A stretch of 17,713 bases of DNA from Croceibacterium_A sp966112795 (GTDB lineage Bacteria; Pseudomonadota; Alphaproteobacteria; Sphingomonadales; Sphingomonadaceae). Position 1 is the first letter of the stretch, and the number at the start of each line of letters is the position of its first letter. Both the position numbers and the translations under genes were made by a program. The notes below the pieces were generated by a model, which was not told where the DNA came from, searched no databases, and was given only the letters and a program-made list of their open reading frames with translations. This document shows, piece after piece, positions 6,896 through 15,026 of the stretch. The stretch is taken from the NCBI GenBank assembly GCA_966112795.1, contig CBHWED010000045.1, positions 1-17,713 of the forward strand, written 5' to 3'.

Positions 6896-8767
6896 CTATT
6901 CGATCGCGTAGACCAGCAGCACGTTGCCCGGCAGCTTGCCGAGAAACGCGTAGCCCGAATTGAAGATCACCGTGCCGTCGACCGCGAGCGGTGCCGCGCC
7001 GCCGCTCATCGAGCCGCCGTGACCGGCGACGCCGTTGACCGTCGGGTAGGGGCGATTGGTGTCCTCGTCCCACAGCACCGCGCCGGTATGCGCGTCGAAC
7101 ACGCGCAGGTGGGCGTCGACCGAGCCGGCCAGCACGAGCTCGGGCGTGACGGTGATCGCGGCCGAATAGCCGGGCTGGCACATCGGCTTGCCGCCGCACG
7201 TGTCCGCGGCCGGCGCGCTCCAGGCGATGGCGCCGCTGGCGACGTCGAGTGCGTAAATCCCCGGGCGCCCGGGCTCCGCCTCGCTCGCGCCCAGGCTCGC
7301 GGGATCGTGGATCGGCACGTAGAGCTTGCCGCCTTCTGCGGCGATGCCGAAATGGACGCCGCCGACCTCGCCGCCGCGGCCGACGCGCGTCTGCCACACG
7401 ACCTTGCCGCTGTCCGGATCGAGCGCGTAGGCCATGCCCGATTTCTGGCCGGCGAGCAGGTACTGCTTGCCGTCGGTCCCGGTCGCGAGCACCGGCGCGG
7501 CGCCGAAATCGGCATCCGGCCCGGCATCCTCGGGGCAATTCGGCGCGGTCGGTCCCATGAAACAGGCGACGTTCCAGCTGTCGCCTTCGGTCACCTGGCT
7601 CGACCAGCGGATGGCCCCGGTGCGCAAGTCGAGCGCGACGATCGCGTCGCTCAGCTCGGTCGCCGGCTGCGTGTAGTTGTCGCCGGTGGCGACATAGACG
7701 AGGCCGCGCTGCGCATCGATCAGCGGCGTCGACCACACCGCTACGCCCGACGGGCCGAAGCGCGTCGCGCCCGCTGCGCTGGTCCCTTGCGGCTCGGGCT
7801 CGCCGACGAGATAGGTGCGCCAGCGCGGCTTGCCCGTCGCCGCGTCGAGCGCGAGCAACGCGCCGCGGAACGTGCAGCACGCATAGCCCGGGACGACCGC
7901 GCTGCCCTCCTCGAACGACGAGACCGGGACATAGAGCGTGTCGCCGAACAGCGTCGGAGTGCCCGTGAGCACGGTATCCGGATGGTCGTCGATGCGCGCG
8001 GCCCAGGCCTCGGCGCCGGTTCGCGCATCGAGCGCGTAAGTGTTGCCGAAGCTGTCGCCGAAGTAGAGCAGCGGCGCGGCATTCGCGTCGCCGGCGCGCC
8101 ACGGCGCCACGACCACGCCGCTGCGCACGGCCGAGGTCGCGGCATAGCTCCACCGCAGGCAGCCGGTCGCGCGATCGAGCGCATACAAGGTGCCATCGCC
8201 GCCGCCGACGTAGATCGCGCCCCCGGCGAGCGCGGGCTGCGAGCGTGCGTCGAGCGTCTGCGGGAAGCCGAACGCCCATTTGAGCTTGAGGCGTCCGACG
8301 TTGCCGGGCGTGAGTCCGGCCTGGGCGGTCGGGATCGCGTGACCGTTGTTGCGGTCGAGGCCCCAGCCTTCGAAGCGCGGCGGCTCGTTGAGGTCGAAGC
8401 GCGCGGCGTCGCCGGTGCAGCGCGGCATCGCCACTGCCGCAGCGGCGCTTCCGAGCGGCTTGTTGGTCACCGCCTGCGCGACCGCCCGGCGTTCGTCATT
8501 GGTGAGGCCCGCGGCCTGCTGCTTCATGCGGCCGCTGGTCAGCACGCGCAGGACCGATTCCGATGCGAGCGTGGCGATCGCGGCCCTGCCGGGCGCGTGC
8601 GTCAGCGCGTTCTCGTGACAGGCCGCGCAGGTCTCGGCGTAGACTTCGTTGCCGAGCCTGGCGATGACCGGGTCGAGCGGGGCGGGGGCCTGCGCCTGGG
8701 AGGGCGGCGACGCGAAAAAAGCCAGCATCGCGACCGCCAGTGTCGCCCGTCTCGTCAGTGCACGCAT
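6896..8767 (-). CDS. PQQ-dependent quinohaemoprotein dehydrogenase, polyvinyl-alcohol-dehydrogenase-like
   Basis: A 623-residue exported enzyme predicted to oxidise an alcohol with pyrroloquinoline quinone (PQQ) and pass electrons to a covalent haem c. A Sec signal peptide (residues 1-25, ending SQA) is followed by a small cytochrome c domain with CAACH at residues 47-51 and a candidate Met axial ligand in SGRMKQQ. The rest is a beta-propeller of repeated blades (ALDxxTGxxxW, LYALDRATG, IYALDVASG). Features shared with polyvinyl alcohol dehydrogenases are this haem-propeller order, the vicinal cysteines in GYACCTFRG, VYVATGDNYTQP, SDAIVALDLRTG and LAGQKSGMAYALDPDSGKV. ATG 8767 is preceded by AGGGGG. 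The hydrolase gene found beside it in known PVA operons is absent. The true substrate is uncertain. Confidence 0.85.
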   Translation of the reverse strand: MRALTRRATLAVAMLAFFASPPSQAQAPAPLDPVIARLGNEVYAETCAACHENALTHAPGRAAIATLASESVLRVLTSGRMKQQAAGLTNDERRAVAQAVTNKPLGSAAAAVAMPRCTGDAARFDLNEPPRFEGWGLDRNNGHAIPTAQAGLTPGNVGRLKLKWAFGFPQTLDARSQPALAGGAIYVGGGDGTLYALDRATGCLRWSYAATSAVRSGVVVAPWRAGDANAAPLLYFGDSFGNTYALDARTGAEAWAARIDDHPDTVLTGTPTLFGDTLYVPVSSFEEGSAVVPGYACCTFRGALLALDAATGKPRWRTYLVGEPEPQGTSAAGATRFGPSGVAVWSTPLIDAQRGLVYVATGDNYTQPATELSDAIVALDLRTGAIRWSSQVTEGDSWNVACFMGPTAPNCPEDAGPDADFGAAPVLATGTDGKQYLLAGQKSGMAYALDPDSGKVVWQTRVGRGGEVGGVHFGIAAEGGKLYVPIHDPASLGASEAEPGRPGIYALDVASGAIAWSAPAADTCGGKPMCQPGYSAAITVTPELVLAGSVDAHLRVFDAHTGAVLWDEDTNRPYPTVNGVAGHGGSMSGGAAPLAVDGTVIFNSGYAFLGKLPGNVLLVYAIE

Positions 8768-9138
8768 TCCCGGCCCCCTCTGCGGCTCGTGCCTTCGCGA
8801 TACCGCGCCGCCACTTATATCGAGCGGCGTTGCGCTGTCACCTCGGGCGCTCGAAGCCCGGCGAGGACAGGTCGCGCCGGCTCCGCAACCGGCGACATTT
8901 CCCCCCTGTCGATAATTAGTTTGCTTTCTAATAGACATGGTCTGATCGGATGGCCATAGGGCACTCTGCATCGTCGAATCGGGCGGTGCGGGAGTGAAGG
9001 AGAGGGTCGCAATCCGTCGACGCGCCTCAGCGCGCCCAGTTTGGGCGGCTGCCGACGCGCGTCTCCAGCAGATCTGTTCGCATGATGGCGACGGCGTTGC
9101 CGGCGATGGGATTCGTGCGCGTTTCAGGGAGAACAACA
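8768..9138. promoter_or_regulatory. Divergent intergenic region between dehydrogenase and TonB receptor
   Basis: 371 bp without a convincing gene. It must hold the promoters of both flanking genes. The only clearly AT-rich patch is 8912-8935, which contains the dyad ATTAG (8915-8919), eight bases, CTAAT (8928-8932), a possible regulator site placed to affect both directions. No clean -35/-10 pair could be assigned. Confidence 0.4.
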
Positions 9139-12100
9139 GTGCGAAACGTTGATGCCAGAAGTGTTTTGAAAACCATGTTGCTAGCCGGCTGCGCCGGCAC
9201 GATCGCGATGGCCAGCCCGTCGCTCGCCCAGGAGACACCGGGTGATGGCGAAACCGGCGCGGACAGCGCCGCCGAGGCCGCCCCGATCGTCGTCACCGGC
9301 TCGCGCATCGTGCGCCAGGATTACCAGTCGAACAGCCCGATGGTGACCATCGACGAGGCGCTGCTGCAGCAGTCGTCGACCGCGGCGATCGAATCGAACC
9401 TCAACAAGCTGCCGCAGTTCACCCCGGCCAAGACCCCGACCGCCGGTGGCGACATCCAGCCGACCTCGACCAACACGCCCGGTGCCGCGACCGTGTCGCT
9501 GCGCGGCCTCGGTGCCAACCGCAACCTCGTGCTGATCGACGGCCGCCGCGCGACCCCGTCGAATGCCGCGGGCGTGGTCGACATCAACACCATTCCGTCG
9601 GCTGCGGTCGAACGCGTCGAGATCATCTCGGGCGGCGCTTCGTCGACGTACGGCGCTGACGCTGTTGCGGGTGTGACCAACTTCATCCTCAAGAAGAACT
9701 TCCAGGGCGTCGAGCTCGACGGCCAGATGGGCATCAGCCAGGAAGGCGACGGCTTCGAGTACCAGATCTCGGGCATCATGGGCTCGGACTTCGACGACGG
9801 CCGCGGCAACGTCAGCATCGCGGCGTCGCTCAACACCCGCGACCGGAGCTTCCAGGCCGACCGCGACTGGTATCGCGACCTGTGGGCCGATCCGATGATC
9901 TCGACCAACCGCTTCTTCCCGCTCTACGCGGGCGTCGCGCTGGGCGCCAACGGTGTGTCGCTGGCCAACGAGTCGATCTTCTACAACCAGATCTTCCCGG
10001 GCACGACGCGCGCGTTCGACGCCAACGGCCAGCCGTTTGCGAACACGATCGCGTTCTCGCCGACCACCGCGGCGACCGCGCCCAACATCCGCAACATCTC
10101 GTTCTACGTGAACCCGGGTGACGGCCAGCTGTTCACCACCGGCCGCAACCAGCAGGGCGGCATCTCGTCGTTCACCGGCCCGCTGCTGCAGGGCGACACG
10201 GCCGAGGTCCGCGCCAACAACACGCTGACCTTCGTCGACCACAACGCGTACCTCGTGCTGCCGCTGACCCGCTACAACATGTTCATGCGGGGCAACTACG
10301 AGATCAACGACTGGATCGGCATCTTCGGCCAGGGCCTCTTCAGCCAGACCAAGACCCGGACCACCCAGCAGGGCGGCTCGATCACCAGCGGCTGGGACGT
10401 GTTCATCCCCTACGGCACCGGCGTCTACACCGGCAGCGCCAACCCGGCGACGGCCTATGGCAGCGTCGGCCTGCCGAGCTCGGTCATCCTCAACGGGATG
10501 CTGACCAACGGCGCGCTCAACGGCGTCGGCACGACCTACGTCGACAACACGCCGGGCGACCTCAGCGACAACCCGACGAACCCGGTGTTCGCCAAGGAGT
10601 ACGGCAGCCAGTACGCCTGCGCGCTCAGCGCCGTCGGCGGCTGCACCAACAACCAGGTGCTCGGCCAGTTCCTCCCGACCGAGCTGCAGCAGCTGCTCAA
10701 CTTGCGCCAGGATCCGAACGGCCGCGTCGAGCTGCAGTACGGCTACCCCGAGAACCGCAGCGTCACCAACAAGGTGACCACGTTCAACATCCTCGCCGGC
10801 TTCGAGGGCAAGATCCCGGGCACCGACTGGACCTGGGAAGCCTTCGGCAACTACGGTGAGACGTCGACGTTCACCGCGCAGACCGGCATCTTCTCGCTGA
10901 CCCGCGAGCGCACGCTGCTGATGGCGCCCGGCTTCGGCAAGGGCATGACCGCCAACAGCAACGAGGCGAGCGGCCGTCCGGCGTTCGGTGCCAACTTCGC
11001 CGGCTGCACCAGCGGGTTCAACATCTTCACCACCCCGTGGGACCAGGTCTCGCAGGACTGCAAGGAAGCGCTCCGCTCCGACCTGAAGAACAACCAGACG
11101 ATCTCGCAGCTGATCGCCGAAGTGAACCTCCAGGGTTCGCTGTTCGATCTGCCGGCGGGCACCGTCCGGGGGGCCTTCGGCGCGAGCTACCGCGAGCTCG
11201 ACTACGAGTTCGTCAACGACACGCTGACGGGCCAGGGCCAGTCGTACCTCGACCAGGCGGTCGGCATCTACCCGAGCAGCGACACCTACGGCGCCTACGA
11301 CGTCAAGGAAGTCTACGGCGAGCTGCTGGTACCGGTGCTCTCGGGCATCCCGGCGGTCGAGCAGTTCAACCTCGAGCTCGGCCTGCGCTACTCGGATTAC
11401 AGCACGACCGGTGCGAGCTGGACGTACAAGATCCTCGGCGACTGGGAGATCACCCCGTGGCTCCGCGCCCGCGGCGGCTACAACCGCGCCGAGCGTGCGC
11501 CGAACATCGCAGAGCTGTTCCTCGCTCCGTCGCAGCTGTTCGGCAACAACGCGCTCGGCGATCTGTGCTCGGAGCGGTCGACCTACTTCATGTCGGCCAA
11601 CGGCGCGGCGCAGGGCAACACCGCAGAGCGTGCGGCGGACATCAAGGCGACGTGCGCCGCGGTGATGGAACGCACCGGCGGTGCGGGCACGGCCGCGCAG
11701 TACTACACGCAGCGCCTGGTCTCGGCCCAGCCGATCGGCGGTGGCTTCGCGTGGACCAACGCCGAGGGCAACCCGAACCTCAAGCCCGAAGTCGCCGACA
11801 CCTGGACCGCGGGTATCGTCGTCCAGTCGCCGTTCGACGCGCCGGCGCTCCGCCGCCTGCGGTTCACCGCCGACTGGTGGAGCATCGACCTGCACGACGC
11901 GATCGGCGTGACCAGCGCCGGCATCGCGCTCCAGCAGTGCCTCGACCCGAACTACAACACCGCCGTGACCGGGGCCGCCAACGGCACCACGTTCACGCCG
12001 GGCGGCGCGGTGACGGTCGGTTCCGCGGCGCAGGCTGCCGGCAACAACCCGTTCTGCGCCGGCATCCGCTACGACCCGCTGCCGGCGCTCGGTGCGGCCA

Positions 12101-12666
12101 ACTTCGACGTGACCTACGTCAACGCCGGCCAGGTCAGCATCTCGGGCATCGACTTCCAGCTCGACTGGGCGGTCGACGCCGGCCCGGGCACGTTCACGCT
12201 TAACGCGCTGGTCAACTACTACCTGCACTACAAGTCGCGTGAGCTCGCCTCGAACCCGTTCGTCGACTACGTCGGCACGCTCGGGACGGCGCAGAACAGC
12301 CTCAACGCGGGTGCCTACGAGTTCCGTGCCCTGACCACCATCGGGTATCGGATGGGCCCGGCGCACGTGAACCTGCAGTGGCAGTACCTGCCGTCGGTCG
12401 ACGTCGAAGCGGCCGCGGTCGCGCCGACGACGTTCAAGGGCTACCCGTCGTACAGCCTGTTCAACCTGCAGGGCGGCTACGAGCTGAGCGACAAGATCAG
12501 CCTGCGCGGCGGCATCGACAACCTGTTCAACAAGCGCCCGCCGATCGGCAACATCAACACCGCAGCGGACCTGAGCCTCGGCCAGCTTCCGGGCGGCAGC
12601 TTCAACAGCAACTTCTACGACACGATCGGCCGCCGCTTCTACATCGGCGCCAACATCGAGTTCTAG
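9139..12666 (+). CDS. TonB-dependent outer-membrane receptor
   Basis: A 1175-residue outer-membrane active transporter energised by TonB-ExbB-ExbD. The signal peptide covers residues 1-31 (ending PSLAQ). A TonB-box-like stretch PIVVTGSR follows, then the plug domain (about residues 50-190) with VSLRGLGANRNLVLIDGRR and the conserved SGGASSTYGADAVAGVTNF. The remainder is a long beta-barrel with large loops that ends in a terminal Phe (GANIEF), the usual outer-membrane insertion signal. The GTG at 9139 has AGGGAGA seven bases upstream; the ATG at 9082 has no SD and would displace the signal peptide. No FecI/FecR pair is adjacent. It is divergent from the quinohaemoprotein gene, so the ligand may be that enzyme's substrate or PQQ, but this is inference. 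Confidence 0.93.
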   Translation: MRNVDARSVLKTMLLAGCAGTIAMASPSLAQETPGDGETGADSAAEAAPIVVTGSRIVRQDYQSNSPMVTIDEALLQQSSTAAIESNLNKLPQFTPAKTPTAGGDIQPTSTNTPGAATVSLRGLGANRNLVLIDGRRATPSNAAGVVDINTIPSAAVERVEIISGGASSTYGADAVAGVTNFILKKNFQGVELDGQMGISQEGDGFEYQISGIMGSDFDDGRGNVSIAASLNTRDRSFQADRDWYRDLWADPMISTNRFFPLYAGVALGANGVSLANESIFYNQIFPGTTRAFDANGQPFANTIAFSPTTAATAPNIRNISFYVNPGDGQLFTTGRNQQGGISSFTGPLLQGDTAEVRANNTLTFVDHNAYLVLPLTRYNMFMRGNYEINDWIGIFGQGLFSQTKTRTTQQGGSITSGWDVFIPYGTGVYTGSANPATAYGSVGLPSSVILNGMLTNGALNGVGTTYVDNTPGDLSDNPTNPVFAKEYGSQYACALSAVGGCTNNQVLGQFLPTELQQLLNLRQDPNGRVELQYGYPENRSVTNKVTTFNILAGFEGKIPGTDWTWEAFGNYGETSTFTAQTGIFSLTRERTLLMAPGFGKGMTANSNEASGRPAFGANFAGCTSGFNIFTTPWDQVSQDCKEALRSDLKNNQTISQLIAEVNLQGSLFDLPAGTVRGAFGASYRELDYEFVNDTLTGQGQSYLDQAVGIYPSSDTYGAYDVKEVYGELLVPVLSGIPAVEQFNLELGLRYSDYSTTGASWTYKILGDWEITPWLRARGGYNRAERAPNIAELFLAPSQLFGNNALGDLCSERSTYFMSANGAAQGNTAERAADIKATCAAVMERTGGAGTAAQYYTQRLVSAQPIGGGFAWTNAEGNPNLKPEVADTWTAGIVVQSPFDAPALRRLRFTADWWSIDLHDAIGVTSAGIALQQCLDPNYNTAVTGAANGTTFTPGGAVTVGSAAQAAGNNPFCAGIRYDPLPALGAANFDVTYVNAGQVSISGIDFQLDWAVDAGPGTFTLNALVNYYLHYKSRELASNPFVDYVGTLGTAQNSLNAGAYEFRALTTIGYRMGPAHVNLQWQYLPSVDVEAAAVAPTTFKGYPSYSLFNLQGGYELSDKISLRGGIDNLFNKRPPIGNINTAADLSLGQLPGGSFNSNFYDTIGRRFYIGANIEF

Positions 12667-12675
12667 GACCGGACA

Positions 12676-12702
12676 GACGGCCCTTCCGGGGGGAGGGCCG
12701 TC
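12676..12702 (+). terminator. Hairpin just after the TonB receptor gene
   Basis: GACGGCCCT (12676-12684) pairs perfectly with AGGGCCGTC (12694-12702) around a nine-base loop, ten bases past the stop codon. No T-tract follows, so it may protect the 3' end of the message or pause transcription ahead of the stronger terminator. Confidence 0.5.
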
Positions 12703-12742
12703 CACAGCCACTGCGGCACACCTCCCTTGCTGTCGCACGTGG

Positions 12743-12778
12743 AGCCGGAGGGAAGCGGCGCTTCTCTCCGGCTTTTTT
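12743..12778 (+). terminator. Strong Rho-independent terminator of the TonB receptor gene
   Basis: AGCCGGAG (12743-12750) pairs with CTCCGGCT (12766-12773), and the stem continues inward through a G-T wobble and GAAGC/GCTTC to a three-base loop, a 14-bp stem in all. It is followed by T up to 12778. This is one of the clearest terminators in the window. Confidence 0.9.
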
Positions 12779-12926
12779 CATGGCCGCGGCACGACCCCGT
12801 CCACAACGGGAAAGCGGCGCCTGGCCGGGGCGCCCACCGGCCTCGCATCCCCAGCTGCCCGCAAACCGAACCGAACACCTATCGACAAGGGAAGACGCGG
12901 GCGTCCTTCATGCCTAAGAGGAACGC

Positions 12927-13250
12927 ATGAGGGGATGCGCTCTGGCGGTGGCCGTTGCCATGATCTTGCCCATGGTCGCCTGCGTCGCCGGGCGTGCGCA
13001 CGACAGCCGGCTTTCGCGCGGCGCCGACCGGGTGCACCGCGGCATGTCCGCTGTGCAGGTGAAGCGGATTCTCGGCGAGCCGTCGTGGGAAGGCCGGTGC
13101 GGCCTGCGCTTTCCCTACGGCTGGGCCGGCAGCTGCGTGACCGAACTCGGCTACGCCTCGGCGTTCGCGCCCTTGCTCCCCAGCTACCGGGTGGTCGAAC
13201 TGGACCAGCGCGGCCGCGTCCTCTCGGTAGACCAGATCGACAGCCCGTAG
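12927..13250 (+). CDS. Small BamE/SmpA-like lipoprotein
   Basis: A 107-residue protein with an N-terminal signal of hydrophobic residues ending in PMVAC, making Cys19 the probable lipid-modified residue. The segment RGMSAVQVKRILGEPS (about residues 38-53) matches the signature of the BamE/SmpA/OmlA fold (G-M-s-xx-V-xx-iLG-x-P). The protein continues with two Cys (GRCGLRF, GSCVTEL) that may form a disulfide, and ends in a beta strand VVELDQRGRVLSV typical of this fold. The ATG at 12927 follows AGAGGA. A small hairpin (12890-12911) lies just upstream of the start. This is not necessarily the true Bam complex subunit; many unrelated small lipoproteins share the fold. Confidence 0.72.
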   Translation: MRGCALAVAVAMILPMVACVAGRAHDSRLSRGADRVHRGMSAVQVKRILGEPSWEGRCGLRFPYGWAGSCVTELGYASAFAPLLPSYRVVELDQRGRVLSVDQIDSP

Positions 13251-13349
13251 CGTGCGCATGCGGTCACCGGCGCGGGCACCGTTCACGCGCTGCTCTTGCG
13301 CTTATCCGCCCAGGGTGGATCGCAGAGCTCGCCCGGAGTAACATCCAGA

Positions 13350-13616
13350 ATGACGGTAACACTGCTTGTCGCCGGCGAGCACCTCTCGCTCGAGTTCGCA
13401 CCGGGCGATATGGACACCGTGCGCGGCTGCATTCGCCGGATGTTCGGCGACTGGACGGCAGCACCGGCAGGGATCGCCAGCGTGGTCCGCTTCGGCGGTG
13501 AGGATTTCACCTTCCAGATCGAACGGGACGATCCTTGCCTGATCTCCTCATCCGCAAGCGGCGACGACCTTCTTCGTCGGATCGATGCCGCGATCCGCGA
13601 GGCAAGGATCGAATGA
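13350..13616 (+). CDS. Small hypothetical protein
   Basis: An 88-residue acidic, probably cytoplasmic protein without signal peptide or membrane segment. The sequence looks like alternating beta strands (TVTLLVAG, SVVRFGG, FTFQIERD) and a closing helix (DDLLRRIDAAIREARIE), so a small folded domain is plausible. I recognise no family. The ATG at 13350 has GGAG at 13335-13338, a little far (11 bases); a TTG at 13296 would add 18 residues without better support. It lies 99 bp after the BamE-like gene in the same direction. Confidence 0.55.
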   Translation: MTVTLLVAGEHLSLEFAPGDMDTVRGCIRRMFGDWTAAPAGIASVVRFGGEDFTFQIERDDPCLISSSASGDDLLRRIDAAIREARIE

Positions 13617-13637
13617 CCCCATGATCCGCCGCCTCGC

Positions 13638-13679
13638 CCGGCACGGGTCGCGGCGCGCCTGCGCCGGCCCCGATGCCGG
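13638..13679. repeat. Imperfect dyad between convergent genes
   Basis: CCGGCA (13638-13643) pairs with TGCCGG (13674-13679), and CGGCGC (13651-13656) pairs with GCGCCG (13661-13666), forming a long imperfect hairpin between the 88-residue gene and the oppositely oriented secreted-protein gene. There is no T-tract; it could separate convergent transcripts. Confidence 0.35.
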
Positions 13680-13694
13680 ACGCGTTCGCCGCGC

Positions 13695-14237
13695 TCAGTC
13701 GGTCCGTTCGCAGCGGTAGCGGCTCGAGCGGCCGAACTGGCACAGGAAGCTGTTCATCGCCCCGCGCTCGACCGAGAAGCGGTCGCCCTTGCGCGGTTCG
13801 GCGGCGAAGCCTTCGCCCTGGGTCTGGTCCCACACCGAGCCCTCGGCGGTGGTCACGCGGATCCGCTGGTAGCCGATCGAGCGCACCGCGGCGACGGTGG
13901 TGACGATCTCGTCGAGCTCGGCCGCGCGCGCCGGGGCAGGGGCAGGGGCGGCCTGTGCCGTCGCGGTGCGCGCAGCCGGCGCGGGCCGCGGCGCCGGCCG
14001 GTCTTCGCGGCCAAACTCCTCGCGCACTTCCTGCACGCGCTGCTCGCCGCTGAGCACGCCCGCCTGCTGCAGCACGCCGTCGAGGCATTCGTGGCGCCGC
14101 TCGGCGTTCTTGACCGCCGCGCACTGCTCGATCGCCGCCCAGTTGCGCGCGGCGCTGCCGGCATCCGCTTGCGCCCAGGCCACCGCCGGAACGGCCAGCG
14201 CGCACACCGCGGCGCCGGCCCAAAACTTCACGCTCAT
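13695..14237 (-). CDS. Secreted hypothetical protein
   Basis: A 180-residue protein with a Sec signal peptide (residues 1-23, ending AWA/QA). It then has a helical segment with two cysteines (EQCAAVKN, HECLDGV), an Ala/Pro-rich linker (about residues 82-105), and a C-terminal beta-rich domain containing VWDQTQGEGF, KGDRFSVERGAMNS and two more cysteines (FLCQF, YRCERTD). Four cysteines outside the signal suggest two disulfides in the periplasm. The linker divides it into two domains. The ATG at 14237 has a strong ribosome binding site (GGAGAGG, about five bases upstream). I recognise no characterised family and do not assign a role. It is divergent from the terminase genes. Confidence 0.72.
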   Translation of the reverse strand: MSVKFWAGAAVCALAVPAVAWAQADAGSAARNWAAIEQCAAVKNAERRHECLDGVLQQAGVLSGEQRVQEVREEFGREDRPAPRPAPAARTATAQAAPAPAPARAAELDEIVTTVAAVRSIGYQRIRVTTAEGSVWDQTQGEGFAAEPRKGDRFSVERGAMNSFLCQFGRSSRYRCERTD

Positions 14238-14356
14238 CGACCTCTCCTGCAACCTCGTCGGGGGGTTATGGCCAGAGGCCATACCAGCCCGGATGCCCTT
14301 GTCGAGGGTCCTCAGCGGCATGGTCGGCGAAATGCGGACATGCTTGTCATAACCGA

Positions 14357-14399
14357 TATGGTACATGATCCTTGACAAAAGGGTTTGCTTATGGTACAT
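14357..14399. promoter_or_regulatory. Direct repeats TATGGTACAT flanking the -35 box
   Basis: The ten-base sequence TATGGTACAT occurs at 14357-14366 and again at 14390-14399, 33 bp apart (about three helical turns). The first copy lies upstream of the -35 box and the second overlaps the -10 box. Each is nearly palindromic around GTAC. The placement is that of a repressor operator pair. Confidence 0.4.
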
Positions 14400-14400
14400 A
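14372..14400 (+). promoter_or_regulatory. Sigma-70-type promoter of the terminase genes
   Basis: A perfect -35 box TTGACA (14372-14377) is followed after 17 bases by TACATA (14395-14400). The predicted transcript start near 14407 excludes the upstream ATGs at 14391 and 14400 and supports the ATG at 14430 as the start of the next gene. Confidence 0.5.
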
Positions 14401-14429
14401 TGGAGAACACAGCTCGAAAGGTCCGTCTG

Positions 14430-15026
14430 ATGCCGCCATTCGCCGTTCCCCCGGCCACGCCGGAGCTCGTTCTCAGAACATCGGGCAACAGCGGCCCGCA
14501 GCTTGCCCGCGACAGCAGCCGCAAGCGTGTCACGCCCGAGGCCCAGGCTCTGTTCCTCGACCACCTCGCCGCGAGCTGCAACGTGGCCTGGGCCGCGGCG
14601 CAGGCGGGCTTCTCCGCGCAGACCTTCTACAAACATCGACGCACGGACCCTGAACTGGCGCGGCTTTGGGAGGAGGCGCTCGACGTCGGCTGTGTCCGGC
14701 TCAAGACCGAGCTGCTCGGAACCGCGATCGATTTCATCGAGCGCCTGCGCAGCGACTCCGAGCTGCCGCTCAAGCACATGACCGTTCGCGACGCGATGAC
14801 CCTGATCAATCGCCACGGTCCCGGCGATCCCGCGAACCGCAGGGGCCGCTTCAAGGTCCGTCCGCGGTCGCTCGACGAAGTGCGCGATTCGATCCTCGGC
14901 AAGCTCGAGGCGATCGAAGCGATGCGCCGGGTCGAAGCGGCCGAAGGGGCATCCGGTTGCGCCGACGAGCCCGGTCATGGCCCCGACGGCGGGCCCGATC
15001 GTGGTCGCGACAGTGGCGAGGCCTGA
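14430..15026 (+). CDS. Small-terminase-like HTH DNA-binding protein
   Basis: A 198-residue protein with an N-terminal helix-turn-helix (about residues 49-70: CNVAWAAAQAGFSAQTFYKH) of the kind found in phage small terminases and GTA packaging recognition proteins. This is followed by a helical region, a basic segment (NRRGRFKVRPRS) and a Gly/Asp-rich tail. The ATG at 14430 follows GAAAGG at eight bases and lies downstream of the predicted promoter; earlier in-frame ATGs (14391, 14400) sit within the promoter. It overlaps the large terminase gene by up to 50 bp, consistent with a two-gene packaging unit. The small-terminase call rests on the HTH and this adjacency; a regulator role is an alternative. 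Confidence 0.65.
   Translation: MPPFAVPPATPELVLRTSGNSGPQLARDSSRKRVTPEAQALFLDHLAASCNVAWAAAQAGFSAQTFYKHRRTDPELARLWEEALDVGCVRLKTELLGTAIDFIERLRSDSELPLKHMTVRDAMTLINRHGPGDPANRRGRFKVRPRSLDEVRDSILGKLEAIEAMRRVEAAEGASGCADEPGHGPDGGPDRGRDSGEA

Noticed and set aside
7019..8959. A 646-codon plus-strand frame opposite the PQQ dehydrogenase
   Set aside because: Arg-rich composition with no motif; the minus strand encodes a haem motif and propeller blades.
8768..9238. N-terminal extension of the PQQ dehydrogenase frame
   Set aside because: It would place 157 residues before a clear Sec signal peptide; ATG 8767 has a strong ribosome binding site.
9181..12738. A 1185-codon open frame antisense to the TonB receptor
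   Set aside because: It is the complement of a highly biased GC-rich gene; its sequence is Arg/Val/Asp/Glu-rich without domains, while the plus-strand frame shows signal peptide, plug and barrel.
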